Source: Solibacillus sp. FSL R7-0682
Lineage (GTDB): Bacteria; Bacillota; Bacilli; Bacillales_A; Planococcaceae
Direction: 5' to 3'
Length of the DNA: 64,000 bases
NCBI RefSeq assembly: GCF_038005985.1
Contig: NZ_JBBOUI010000001.1
Coordinates: 2,748,001-2,812,000 of the forward strand
The position numbers and the translations under genes were made by a program. Positions 44,817 to 53,659 of the stretch are shown here, one piece after another. The first letter of the stretch is position 1. Each line of letters starts with the position of its first letter. The notes under the pieces were generated by a model. The model did not search any database, was not told the origin of the DNA, and was given only the letters and a program-made list of their open reading frames with translations.

Positions 44817-45362
44817 CTATTCGTTGTTTTTATTCAAGACCTTCAATGTTGCTTGGATATATTTTAAAGATGTTTGTACACCTGGGTCTTTTAACCATTT
44901 CATTAACGTAAATAATTTTATTGGTTCCTCAATTGTTTTCACTTCTTGTTGTACTTCTTTCAATAAATCAAAGCCTTGTTTCCCTTTTGTAATTACAGGA
45001 TCTGTATATTCTTTTAAGCTTTGTTTGGCATAATCGAGAGAAGTTTCATCTGTTAAGATCGACGTAGCAAAATTCAATAAATTCTCTACTTGATTTAATT
45101 TCTCGAGCACATTTGGTAGCTTTTCGAGCAACTCCAATAATGCTCCTAGCGTGTGAATATTAATATCATAACTTCTAAAAATTTCTTCATATTTATTAAG
45201 TGCATTATCCGCTAATACGGCTTGGCCAAATGCGCTAAGATTATTCATAGCTTCTAAATTCTTCGTATACTCCGGTAATTTTTCTAATAGAGAAAGTAGC
45301 GCTGTTTGCGTAGCAGGGTTATTTAATTGTTCTAGTAGAGGGTTATGTTCCACTATGCACAC
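44817..45362 (-). CDS. DUF1641 family protein
   Basis: 181 residues, helical, with repeated Leu-rich LLEKLPEYTKNLEAMNNLS and DPGVQTSLKYIQATLKVL segments typical of DUF1641. Such proteins are often found beside pyridine-nucleotide/sulfide-quinone oxidoreductases or formate dehydrogenases; the role is unknown. Sits between sqr and cstB with short gaps (7 and 13 bases), so it is probably part of the sulfide pathway. Confidence 0.85.
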   Translation of the reverse strand: MCIVEHNPLLEQLNNPATQTALLSLLEKLPEYTKNLEAMNNLSAFGQAVLADNALNKYEEIFRSYDINIHTLGALLELLEKLPNVLEKLNQVENLLNFATSILTDETSLDYAKQSLKEYTDPVITKGKQGFDLLKEVQQEVKTIEEPIKLFTLMKWLKDPGVQTSLKYIQATLKVLNKNNE

Positions 45363-45369
45363 ATCCTTT

Positions 45370-46563
45370 CTACATCGTTCCTTTTAACATGCCGTTCCAG
45401 TACATTAAAGGAAGGAGGTCTTTTTTCATTACATACATACTTGTTCTCTCTACAGCTTGGTTAAATGGCATTGACTCTGCAGGCTCTTTTGAATAATCAA
45501 ATTCTGCTAAAATTAATTTGTTATACCCTGTAACAATCGGACAGGATGAATAACCGTCATAGTGATGTGTAGTAGGCTGGTTTCGAATAGAAGCGACAAT
45601 ATTTTCCGCTACGACAGGTGCTTGTTTGCGAATCGCTGCCCCTGTTTTAGATGTCGGTAAGCCAGCACAATCACCTAATCCAAATATGTTAGCAAACTGC
45701 TTATGCTGTAGCGTGTGCATGTCCACATCTACCCAGCCATCCTCATTTGCTAAAGTGCTTTCTGCAATAAAGCGTGGTGCTCTCATATACGGCGTAACAT
45801 GAATCATGTCGTATTTTATTTCCTCTTTTTCACCTGTTTCTAAATTCTCAAAAATAGCTAATTTTTCATTCGCTTTAATTTCAATTAAATTTCTTCTAAA
45901 ACGAGCATCAATCTTTTTACGATCAATTACTTTTTCTAAAGCGTTTCGATACTTTATGACATCAAAAATGGCTGGGTTAGCAGAGCCAAATACGACATTG
46001 ATATTTTTACGTACACCCTTATGTTGGAAATAGTCTTCTGCTAAATGCATAATTTTCTGTGGCGCTCCCCCACACTTCACAGGTGAATTCGGATGTGTGA
46101 AAAGGGCTGTACCAGTTTTAAAGTTGCGTATCGTTTCCCACGTATAATCAACATGTTCAAATGAATAGTTACTACATACAGACTTCGTACCTAACGCCTC
46201 TTTCAATCCTTTAATAGCACCCCAGTTAATTTCGATGCCTGCTGCTACAACTAAATAATCATAATTAAGTACTGTTTCGTCCTTTAATAACACTTGATTT
46301 TTGTGAGGAACAAATGCTTCCACATATTCATTAATCCAAACGGCGCCATCTGGTATTACAGATTCCATAGAACGCTCTGAATCTTCTTTTTTGGCTGCTC
46401 CACCACCAACTAATGTCCATAGCGGTTGATAGTAATGATTTTGGGCTGGATCAATAATCGCAACCTCATTGGCTAAACTTTTTGATTTATTGAGAAGTCG
46501 GGCAGCGACTGAAATCCCAGCAGTTCCACCACCTACAATGATGACTTTAAAAGAGCTTCTCAT
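45370..46563 (-). CDS. sqr: Sulfide:quinone oxidoreductase
   Basis: 397 residues, FAD protein with VGGGTAGIS at the N-terminus. Cys130, Cys164 (VKCGGAPQK) and Cys341 (SSCPIVTGY) are the expected redox cysteines; the Cys164/Cys341 pair resembles the type II (SQOR-like) enzyme. It oxidises sulfide to a protein persulfide, passes sulfur to a thiol acceptor and electrons to menaquinone, which the bd oxidase can re-oxidise. First gene of its operon; membrane-associated through a C-terminal amphipathic part. Confidence 0.92.
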   Translation of the reverse strand: MRSSFKVIIVGGGTAGISVAARLLNKSKSLANEVAIIDPAQNHYYQPLWTLVGGGAAKKEDSERSMESVIPDGAVWINEYVEAFVPHKNQVLLKDETVLNYDYLVVAAGIEINWGAIKGLKEALGTKSVCSNYSFEHVDYTWETIRNFKTGTALFTHPNSPVKCGGAPQKIMHLAEDYFQHKGVRKNINVVFGSANPAIFDVIKYRNALEKVIDRKKIDARFRRNLIEIKANEKLAIFENLETGEKEEIKYDMIHVTPYMRAPRFIAESTLANEDGWVDVDMHTLQHKQFANIFGLGDCAGLPTSKTGAAIRKQAPVVAENIVASIRNQPTTHHYDGYSSCPIVTGYNKLILAEFDYSKEPAESMPFNQAVERTSMYVMKKDLLPLMYWNGMLKGTM

Positions 46564-46609
46564 TATATATAAACCTTCTTTCTGATAATCTTTTATTCTT
46601 TACACACAC

Positions 46610-46654
46610 ATCATAAGGAAAATCAAAAATAAATAGTATAGGGGTTTCCCCCTA
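46610..46654 (-). promoter_or_regulatory. sqr promoter with conserved operator (site 2)
   Basis: TAGGGGTTTCCCCCTA at 46639-46654 is an almost perfect palindrome (six-base arms around TTTC). On the minus strand the -10 is TATGAT (46615-46610). Centre-to-centre distance is again 34 bp. Confidence 0.75.
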
Positions 46655-46670
46655 ATCAAACAAACTTTTT

Positions 46671-46715
46671 TAGTGGTAAACCCCTAGTTTTCTTTTACAC
46701 AAATTTGATTATTAT
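46671..46715 (+). promoter_or_regulatory. cydDC promoter with conserved operator (site 3)
   Basis: TAGTGGTAAACCCCTA at 46671-46686 is the exact reverse complement of site 1. On the plus strand the -10 is TATTAT (46710-46715). Centre-to-centre distance is 34 bp, as for the other two. Sites 2 and 3 are 32 bp apart, about three helical turns. Confidence 0.75.
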
Positions 46716-46735
46716 ATAGGAAAGGAGATGATTAG

Positions 46736-48436
46736 ATGCCATTTTTACAGCATTTAATACGTGTAAATAAATCCAAAATCATTATTTTATTTTTCTTATC
46801 ACTATTTTTGGGTGGTAGTATTCTTTTACAAGGCATTAGCATTGTAGAAATTGTGAACCTTGTCTTTATTGAAAAAGCAGCATTTTCAAATACGTATATA
46901 TTTTTTTTATTCTTCTTATTAGCAATTATCGTAAGGCTCACGTCACAATTTACAATGGGGCGAGTGGGGGGCTTATTAGCAGCGGGCGTAAAGGTTTCAA
47001 TCCGAGAGCAATTAATGCAGCATTGGTCATTAATATCGATGGAAAAGCATGTGTCCTTTCAAACAGGGGAAAAAGTAACGCTTTTAGTGGATACAGTAGA
47101 CCAATTGGAAAGCTATTATAGAGAATACATTCCACAAGTTATTAAAACCGTTGTTGTACCGATTATGATTTTAATTGCGGTCTTCATTGTGCATCCAAAT
47201 AGTGGGTGGATTATGCTCATTACAGCGCCTTTTGTCCCGATTACTTATATTATTGTTGGGATGCAAACGAAAAAAAAATCAGAAGAACAGTTAGATGCAC
47301 TCAACCGTTTTTCTGGGAAGTTTTTAGATTTACTGCAAGGTATACAAACGATTCGTTTATTTGGACAAAGTAAACAGCAAGAGAACATTTTAGCAGAAAG
47401 TAATGAAGGCTTTATGAGCCGTACATTAAGCGTATTAAAAATTGCTTTTGCCTCTACACTGTTTATTGAACTAATTGCAACACTTGGCATTGGTATAGTG
47501 GCACTTGAAATCGGGTTTCAAATGATTGTCTTTAAAACACTTACTTTTGCACCCGCTTTTTTCATTTTGACATTAGCACCCGAATATTATAATTCGTTGA
47601 AAGAACTAGGTGCAGCATTCCATACAGGACGAGGAAGCTTAGGGGCTGCAGCATTAATTGAAGAACAATTACAGGAAGTAAAAAAGCCTGTTCAATGGGG
47701 AAATCAAAAACTAACTAATCAGCCTGAAATAACGGTTGACAATGCAAGTTTTAAATATGCGAATGGTCCAACAATAGGCCCACTATCATTTACAATTCAC
47801 CCTGGACAGACGGTTGCATTTATCGGACAAACCGGGCATGGTAAAACAACAATATTGAATCTGTTATCTAGTTTAACGGAGTTAGATACGGGTGAATTGT
47901 TTTTAAACAATAACCTTCGGAATACGTATTGTGCAGATGATTGGTACGCACAAACAAGCTATATTTCACAACATCCTTATATATTTTCAGGGACACTGCG
48001 GGAAAATATTTGTATGGGGCTTGAAGTTTCAGATGAAGAAATTTTTGCCGCCTTACAAAAATCCTATTTGTTAGATTGGCTAACTACATTACCGGAGGGA
48101 CTTGACACAGCACTCGGTGAAGGTGGTCTCGGACTTTCTGGTGGTGAGAAGCAAAGGGTTGCGATTGCAAGAGCATTCTTAAAAAATCCGTCCATTGTCT
48201 TTTTTGATGAGCCGACTGCAGGATTAGATGTGGTAACCGAACGTTTATTAATAAAATCGATAAAAACACTTCGAGAAATGGCTACCGTTATAATCGCGGC
48301 TCATCAGTATGAAAGTATTCGCTTTGCAGATGTCATTTATATTGTTGAAGGCGGGCAAATTATAGCTTCTGGAGCACCAGAATTACTGAAGAATCATCCA
48401 TTTTACAAAAAAATTACTGCAGGGAGGAAGGAATAA
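46736..48436 (+). CDS. cydD: Cytochrome bd assembly ABC transporter CydD
   Basis: 566 residues: six-helix ABC exporter membrane domain and nucleotide-binding domain with Walker A GQTGHGKTT, signature LGLSGGEKQRVAIARA and Walker B VFFDEPTAG. CydDC is a thiol (glutathione/cysteine-type) and heme-linked exporter needed for bd oxidase assembly. Divergent from sqr; AAAGGAG SD. Stop overlaps the cydC start by one base. Confidence 0.93.
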   Translation: MPFLQHLIRVNKSKIIILFFLSLFLGGSILLQGISIVEIVNLVFIEKAAFSNTYIFFLFFLLAIIVRLTSQFTMGRVGGLLAAGVKVSIREQLMQHWSLISMEKHVSFQTGEKVTLLVDTVDQLESYYREYIPQVIKTVVVPIMILIAVFIVHPNSGWIMLITAPFVPITYIIVGMQTKKKSEEQLDALNRFSGKFLDLLQGIQTIRLFGQSKQQENILAESNEGFMSRTLSVLKIAFASTLFIELIATLGIGIVALEIGFQMIVFKTLTFAPAFFILTLAPEYYNSLKELGAAFHTGRGSLGAAALIEEQLQEVKKPVQWGNQKLTNQPEITVDNASFKYANGPTIGPLSFTIHPGQTVAFIGQTGHGKTTILNLLSSLTELDTGELFLNNNLRNTYCADDWYAQTSYISQHPYIFSGTLRENICMGLEVSDEEIFAALQKSYLLDWLTTLPEGLDTALGEGGLGLSGGEKQRVAIARAFLKNPSIVFFDEPTAGLDVVTERLLIKSIKTLREMATVIIAAHQYESIRFADVIYIVEGGQIIASGAPELLKNHPFYKKITAGRKE

Positions 48437-50100
48437 TGCAACAGTTATTTAAACTAATCTGGCAAGATAAGAAAGATGTGTTACTTGCATTACTAGCAGG
48501 AACGGTTAGTGGTTTAACGGCTGTAGCATTGTTTGCACAAAGTGGTTTGTTAATTTCAAAGGCTGCGCTCATGCCCCCCTTTTACGTTATTTTAATCTTA
48601 ACAGCCTTCTTAAAACTTTTTGGAGTAACTAAATCAGCCAGTAAGTATGCTGAACGCCTTATCTCACACCGGGTTACATTTAAATTTATTAGTATTGTAC
48701 GGATGCGATTCTTTAAAAAGCTTCTCCCACAAGCTCATGTGCTTAACACCTATAAAAGTGGTGATTTACTAACACGTATTACAAGTGATGTTGAAATGTT
48801 ACAAAACTTCTTTTTACGTGTGCTGTACCCACCCTTTATTGCACTGTTTGTTTTTTTTGTAACGATATTATTTACATTATTCTTTTCGCCATGGATTTCA
48901 CTTCTTTTATTTGTAGGAATCGTGCTTACGAGTATTGTGATCCCGTATATTCTTTATCATCGCCCTTATCCAACCGGCGTATTAGAAAAAAAAGAGCTAA
49001 CTGTTCAAGCAACAGAATATTTTTATGGCTATCGTGAATTACTTCTCCATAATCAAAATCAGTCGAAAAAAGAAGAATTATTAGCATTGCAAAAAGCCTA
49101 TGGGACAGCACGAAGAAAGGAACTGAACAAAGAACAAACTTCTTACTTATGGAATCAGTTAGTAGCTTTACTTACAAGCTTTAGTGTTGTTTTTACAGGC
49201 GCTTATTTAACGTCTACTGGGGAATTAGAAGGTGTATATTTAGCTCTACTTGTACTCATTTCATTAACTGTTTTTGAATCTGCAGTTCCACTATCAATGG
49301 TGCCAATTTTTGCAAGACATACAAAAAAAGCTGTGGATCAACTAGATGAGGTGACCTCACAAGAAATAATTGATGGGACGATTCAAATTCATGATTTAGT
49401 AAAAGACATTCAATTACAAAATGTAGCTTATAGCTACCCCTCAGCTACACGGCAAGCTTTAAAAAATATTACGCTTCATATTCGAGCAGGGGAAAAAATT
49501 GCAATTATTGGTCCAAGTGGCTCGGGTAAATCAACACTTTTACAACTTCTCATGAAGGAATTTAGAAGAACAGAAGGGGCATTTTTCGTTGGGGACGATG
49601 ATATTGATTCCATAAGTTCACATTCTATGTATAAACATATGAGTACGATGCTACAGCACAATCACTTTTTCTCTGGGACGATTAGTAGCAATTTACTTTT
49701 TGCAAAACGTGATGCAACAGATGATGAGTTACAAATAGCACTTAAGAAGGCCGCGTTAGACAAAGATTTAGAGGATCCGGTTTTTGAAAAAGGCGGGAAT
49801 CTCTCAGGTGGGGAAAAACAACGTCTTGCCTTTGCTCGCCTATTATTAAAAGAAAGTAACTTATGGCTCGTAGATGAGCCCTTTACAAGCTTAGACGTAC
49901 AGACAGAAAAAACATTGTTCAACACATTACTGTCAGAAGCAGCTGATAAAACACTTATTATGGTTACGCATAAGCTAACAAACCTAGACCTTTTCCACCG
50001 TATTTACGTCATGCAGCAAGGGGAGATTGTTGAATTTGATACACATGATCAATTATTAGCGAACAAAGGACTCTACTATTCAATGTTTCATAAAAAATAG
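48436..50100 (+). CDS. cydC: Cytochrome bd assembly ABC transporter CydC
   Basis: 554 residues, partner half-transporter: membrane domain, Walker A IGPSGSGKST, signature GGNLSGGEKQRLAFAR and Walker B LWLVDEPFTSLD. Heterodimer with CydD. Near cydAB but in a separate, divergent transcription unit with the same operator type. Confidence 0.93.
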   Translation: MQQLFKLIWQDKKDVLLALLAGTVSGLTAVALFAQSGLLISKAALMPPFYVILILTAFLKLFGVTKSASKYAERLISHRVTFKFISIVRMRFFKKLLPQAHVLNTYKSGDLLTRITSDVEMLQNFFLRVLYPPFIALFVFFVTILFTLFFSPWISLLLFVGIVLTSIVIPYILYHRPYPTGVLEKKELTVQATEYFYGYRELLLHNQNQSKKEELLALQKAYGTARRKELNKEQTSYLWNQLVALLTSFSVVFTGAYLTSTGELEGVYLALLVLISLTVFESAVPLSMVPIFARHTKKAVDQLDEVTSQEIIDGTIQIHDLVKDIQLQNVAYSYPSATRQALKNITLHIRAGEKIAIIGPSGSGKSTLLQLLMKEFRRTEGAFFVGDDDIDSISSHSMYKHMSTMLQHNHFFSGTISSNLLFAKRDATDDELQIALKKAALDKDLEDPVFEKGGNLSGGEKQRLAFARLLLKESNLWLVDEPFTSLDVQTEKTLFNTLLSEAADKTLIMVTHKLTNLDLFHRIYVMQQGEIVEFDTHDQLLANKGLYYSMFHKK

Positions 50101-50127
50101 ATGATTCCTCTCTTTTAGGAAAAATAA

Positions 50128-50197
50128 AAAGCCCATAACGCCCATTTTAAATGTAGTAGTCCTTACACGTACATTCGGGAGAATCGTTATGGGCTTT
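50128..50197. terminator. Terminator between cydC and TPR gene
   Basis: AAAGCCCATAACG / CGTTATGGGCTTT, 13-bp stem with a 44-base loop; suitable for both convergent genes. Confidence 0.65.
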
Positions 50198-50222
50198 CTT
50201 ATGTACAACACTACATCAACTA

Positions 50223-50921
50223 TTAGAATAAGTACTCTTTTAAATTCTCCAATGTTGAATCAATACCATTTCGTAATGTTACTTGATCTGCACGACATAA
50301 CTTCATTGCTTTTTCAATGGCCATTAGGGCATTTTCTAAAAAAGCTTCTACTTGTAAATCCTTATATAATTGTGTTAATACTAACGCTTTATTCCATTGC
50401 CAACGCGCATTATGTTCATCCAATTCAATTGCTCGCTCAATGTAAACCATCACGTCGAATGGTGACCAATTAAAACGGTTCATCGTTTGTCCTGCAAATC
50501 CATAATATAACGCCTTGTTCGGATTGTGTTTGACTGCTTGCATAAAACAATGCACACTTTCATCATAATGATGTGCCATCAAAAATAAATGCCCTTGTAT
50601 AAAAAAGGATTGGGCCTTTCGTTCGTCATTAGCATTTTTGGCATCTTCCTCAAGCTGTTTAATTGCATTAGAAAATCGCTCTTCATCTTTAATTGAACGA
50701 ATTTGCTCCACTTCATCAAGCTCTGGATAAGTTTCATTTGCACGCTCAATACTTTGCGTAACAGTTTTAGTTACTTTTGGGAACTTTTCATATTCATATT
50801 TTGAGAACACATTCAAAAATTGCGTGGCCATTTGAGCATTTTCACTATTTTGCTGTAAAATTGCATCATTAAAACATTTTAAAAACTGTCCATCATAAAA
50901 ATAACGTTCCATAGTTTCCAT
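50223..50921 (-). CDS. TPR-like helical protein of unknown role
   Basis: 232 residues, soluble and all-helical. Segments such as FFIQGHLFLMAHHYDESVHC and ALYYGFAGQTMNRF, ARWQWNKALVLTQLY match tetratricopeptide spacing (about three to four repeats, residues 100-210). No enzymatic motif. ATG after AGGGGA. Single gene. Confidence 0.8.
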   Translation of the reverse strand: METMERYFYDGQFLKCFNDAILQQNSENAQMATQFLNVFSKYEYEKFPKVTKTVTQSIERANETYPELDEVEQIRSIKDEERFSNAIKQLEEDAKNANDERKAQSFFIQGHLFLMAHHYDESVHCFMQAVKHNPNKALYYGFAGQTMNRFNWSPFDVMVYIERAIELDEHNARWQWNKALVLTQLYKDLQVEAFLENALMAIEKAMKLCRADQVTLRNGIDSTLENLKEYLF

Positions 50922-50963
50922 GAGATTCCCCTACCTTCAACTAAAAATCCTCTATAAGCATAA

Positions 50964-51012
50964 GAGGGGCTACCAAAGATCAGGTGAAATCTGATTGACT
51001 TTGGCAGCCCCT
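50964..51012 (-). terminator. Terminator of hmoA-like gene
   Basis: AGGGGCT.CCAAAG / CTTTGG.AGCCCCT stem followed by T-run; lies between two same-strand genes. Confidence 0.75.
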
Positions 51013-51024
51013 TTTTGTTTAGCT

Positions 51025-51357
51025 TTATTTTGAAATTGACCCTACTACTTCTGCAACGACAATTTGTGAGCCTAACATTGGAGATTCCGCTTGTTCACCA
51101 TGTCCACCATGTGAGCTTTCTGGACGTTTATGTGCTTCTTTAAATGCATCACTTTCACGCCATGCTTCAAAGTTTTCTTTTCCTTCCCAATACATCACGA
51201 CACTCATCTCATCATATTCTTCAAATTGAGTTGCTACTAATACTTCTACTTTAATAAAGCCTTCAAATTGTTGTAAAGGACCTGCCTTAACAAAATTAGG
51301 CGCCATTTTATCTGCAAATCCTTTTTTTACTTTAATACGGTTTGTTACAGTAATCAT
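51025..51357 (-). CDS. HmoA-like heme-degrading monooxygenase
   Basis: 110-residue ABM-fold protein. Candidate IsdG-type catalytic residues: Asn in TVTNRIKVKKGF, Trp in VMYWEGKENFEAW, His in FKEAHKRPE. B. subtilis HmoA shares the GFADK motif. It would release iron from heme. Insert with SSHGGHGEQ after the His is specific here. ATG at 51357 (nine bases after GGAG); the ATG at 51366 touches the SD. Confidence 0.82.
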   Translation of the reverse strand: MITVTNRIKVKKGFADKMAPNFVKAGPLQQFEGFIKVEVLVATQFEEYDEMSVVMYWEGKENFEAWRESDAFKEAHKRPESSHGGHGEQAESPMLGSQIVVAEVVGSISK

Positions 51358-51524
51358 CTGTGACATCTCCTTTAAATATATACGCTAAATTATTTAACAT
51401 GTTTATTTAATCATTTTCAGAACAGTTGCGCAATGATTAACTCCGCAGTTCATCAATTCATACTACACAAGGAACATAAACCGTTATACTATTTATATAA
51501 AGGTAAAATAAAGGATGATTCAAC

Positions 51525-52970
51525 ATGAAATTTTCTATTATTGCAACGAGTGACATTCATGGGCATACAGAACGTTTTTCCCAACTTGCCACCATGATTC
51601 AAGCACGCAGGCCCGCCCTTCTCATTGATAACGGTGATTTTCTTCAAGGAAGCCATTTAAGCTTTTATTATGAAAACTATTTAGATGAAAAACACCCGCA
51701 AATTACATTAGCTAATAAACTCCGCTATGATTTAGCGGTTTTTGGCAACCATGAATTTAATTATCCTTTAAAAACGATTGAAGCAATGCGTGCAGCATGC
51801 CAGTTTGAGTGGATTGCAGCTAATATAAAAGATTTTGCAAAACCCTTTTTTATTAAAGAAGTTCATGGTATACGGATTGCCGTTATTGGTGTTGTAACGC
51901 ATTATACCGCGCTCTGGGATGAGGGAGAAGCAACAAAATCACTTTGCTTTGAGGATGCTTTTTTAGCTGCTCAAAGAACCGTAAAGTTTGTGCGTGAGCA
52001 TGAACAGGTACAGCTTGTTATTTTAAGCTACCATGGCGGCTTTGAGCGAAATATCGAAACAGGTGACCTAATTGACATAGAAATTGGTGAAAACCAAGCT
52101 TATCAAATGCTACAAGAAATTGATGGCATCGATATTTTCATTACGGGGCATCAGCATTTAGAAATTGCGTCAAAGTTTCGTGGAGTTTCTGTCGTGCAAC
52201 CAGGGTCGAATGGCAAATGCTTTGCTCAAATCGACATTACAATAGAAGATAAGCATATCTCTCATATGCCTTCACTTGTTTATGTAGATACATCAATAGA
52301 ACAAGTTAACTTCCCTTCTTTTAACGAGTGGAAAAATGAAGTGTTAGGAATTGCGTCAACGAATTTAATATATGAAGATTTTTTCACACCACGCCTTCAA
52401 GCAACGACTTATACGCAATTTGTACATAATATGCAATTACATTATACGAATGCCCAGTTGTCTGTGATTGAGCTACCCTATCATTCACATGGGGGGTTTC
52501 CAGAAAAAATTACGCGAAAAGATGTTTTACACAATATATCCCGTCAAAACCGGTTGCAAGTTATCCAATTAAATGGTTTAGAAATTCGTCAAGCGATTGA
52601 GTTAAGTGCAAGCGTTTTTGCAATTAATTCACAAGGGGCTATCGATTTTAGTATGAACGTCTATTTCCCTGAACCTCAGCCATATACTTATGATATTTGG
52701 GGCGGTATTGATTATGAAATTACATTATCAAATCCGGTTGGAAAGCGTTTGACAAAGCTTCAATATGGAAATCAAGACATCCAAGATGAAGATGTTTTTG
52801 AAGTGGTCGTCAATAGTTACCGTGCAACAGGTGCACATCAATTTACAATGTTTAAAAAAACGCCTATTCGTGAAACAACGCTGTACGTTCCACACTTAAT
52901 GATGCAATACATACTACAAACAAGCCCTATTCAAGTAGAAGTGAATAATCATTTTCAATTAAAGAAGTGA
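51525..52970 (+). CDS. yunD: Metallophosphoesterase / 5'-nucleotidase family (YunD-like)
   Basis: 481 residues: calcineurin-like domain with metal motifs SDIHGH, IDNGDFLQG, VFGNHEF, SYHGG and TGHQHLE, then a 5'-nucleotidase C-terminal domain. No signal peptide, so probably cytoplasmic as for B. subtilis YunD. Likely acts on nucleoside or sugar phosphates; exact substrate unknown. Confidence 0.9.
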   Translation: MKFSIIATSDIHGHTERFSQLATMIQARRPALLIDNGDFLQGSHLSFYYENYLDEKHPQITLANKLRYDLAVFGNHEFNYPLKTIEAMRAACQFEWIAANIKDFAKPFFIKEVHGIRIAVIGVVTHYTALWDEGEATKSLCFEDAFLAAQRTVKFVREHEQVQLVILSYHGGFERNIETGDLIDIEIGENQAYQMLQEIDGIDIFITGHQHLEIASKFRGVSVVQPGSNGKCFAQIDITIEDKHISHMPSLVYVDTSIEQVNFPSFNEWKNEVLGIASTNLIYEDFFTPRLQATTYTQFVHNMQLHYTNAQLSVIELPYHSHGGFPEKITRKDVLHNISRQNRLQVIQLNGLEIRQAIELSASVFAINSQGAIDFSMNVYFPEPQPYTYDIWGGIDYEITLSNPVGKRLTKLQYGNQDIQDEDVFEVVVNSYRATGAHQFTMFKKTPIRETTLYVPHLMMQYILQTSPIQVEVNNHFQLKK

Positions 52971-52988
52971 TTATCACTTCTTTTTTGT
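52962..52988 (+). terminator. Terminator of yunD
   Basis: GAAGTGAT / ATCACTTC stem overlapping the stop codon, followed by TTTTTT. Confidence 0.8.
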
Positions 52989-53110
52989 ATCAACTACTAG
53001 TGAAAAGTTCCCCAAAAAAGTAATTAAATTTATAAAAATTCCTTATTTTATGAAACTAAACCCATTTTTATCCGTATAGTTTAGTACAATAATAAAAGGA
53101 GGTGACATTG

Positions 53111-53647
53111 TTGTTTGGTTATTCAATTGAAATAATTTATTTAACAGTTTTAATTGTTATTGGCTGTTGTACAGTTCTCTACTTATTTTTTGCAGATATT
53201 GCAGATGGTTCATTTGAAGCAATTCCTTTTTTTGATCCTGCAGTCATTTTATCCTTTATTACTTTTACAGCAGCTGCGGGCTACTTTTTCGAACGTTTCT
53301 TCAATTTTTCTAGCCTTACGAACTTTATTATTGCAATTGTTCTCTCCTCAATGTTTACAGCACTACTTTATTATTTTTTACTCGTTCCTTTGCGATCAGC
53401 TGAAGTTTCACTCGCATATACAGATGAATCATTAGAAAGTCAATTAGCAAAAGTGATTGTACCTGTACCATTAAATGGATTTGGCGAAATTGTCATCGAA
53501 ACAGCAAATGGCATTATCTCAAAGCGTGCAGCTAGCTATCATGATGTTGAAATACCATACGATAGCCAAGTACTAATTATTGAAATGAAAGATGGAACTG
53601 CCTTTGTTGCGGTCTATGAAAATGAAAACTTTACGGTTTTAAATTAA
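53111..53647 (+). CDS. yuaF: NfeD-like membrane protein (YuaF-like)
   Basis: About 178 residues: four hydrophobic helices and a C-terminal OB-fold NfeD domain (VPVPLNGFGEIVIETANG). Start is one of two TTG codons; 53111 is eight bases after GGAGG, and the GTG at 53102 lies in the SD. Paired with the flotillin gene seven bases downstream, as yuaF-floT in B. subtilis. Confidence 0.88.
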   Translation: MFGYSIEIIYLTVLIVIGCCTVLYLFFADIADGSFEAIPFFDPAVILSFITFTAAAGYFFERFFNFSSLTNFIIAIVLSSMFTALLYYFLLVPLRSAEVSLAYTDESLESQLAKVIVPVPLNGFGEIVIETANGIISKRAASYHDVEIPYDSQVLIIEMKDGTAFVAVYENENFTVLN

Positions 53648-53659
53648 AGGAGGATGTTT

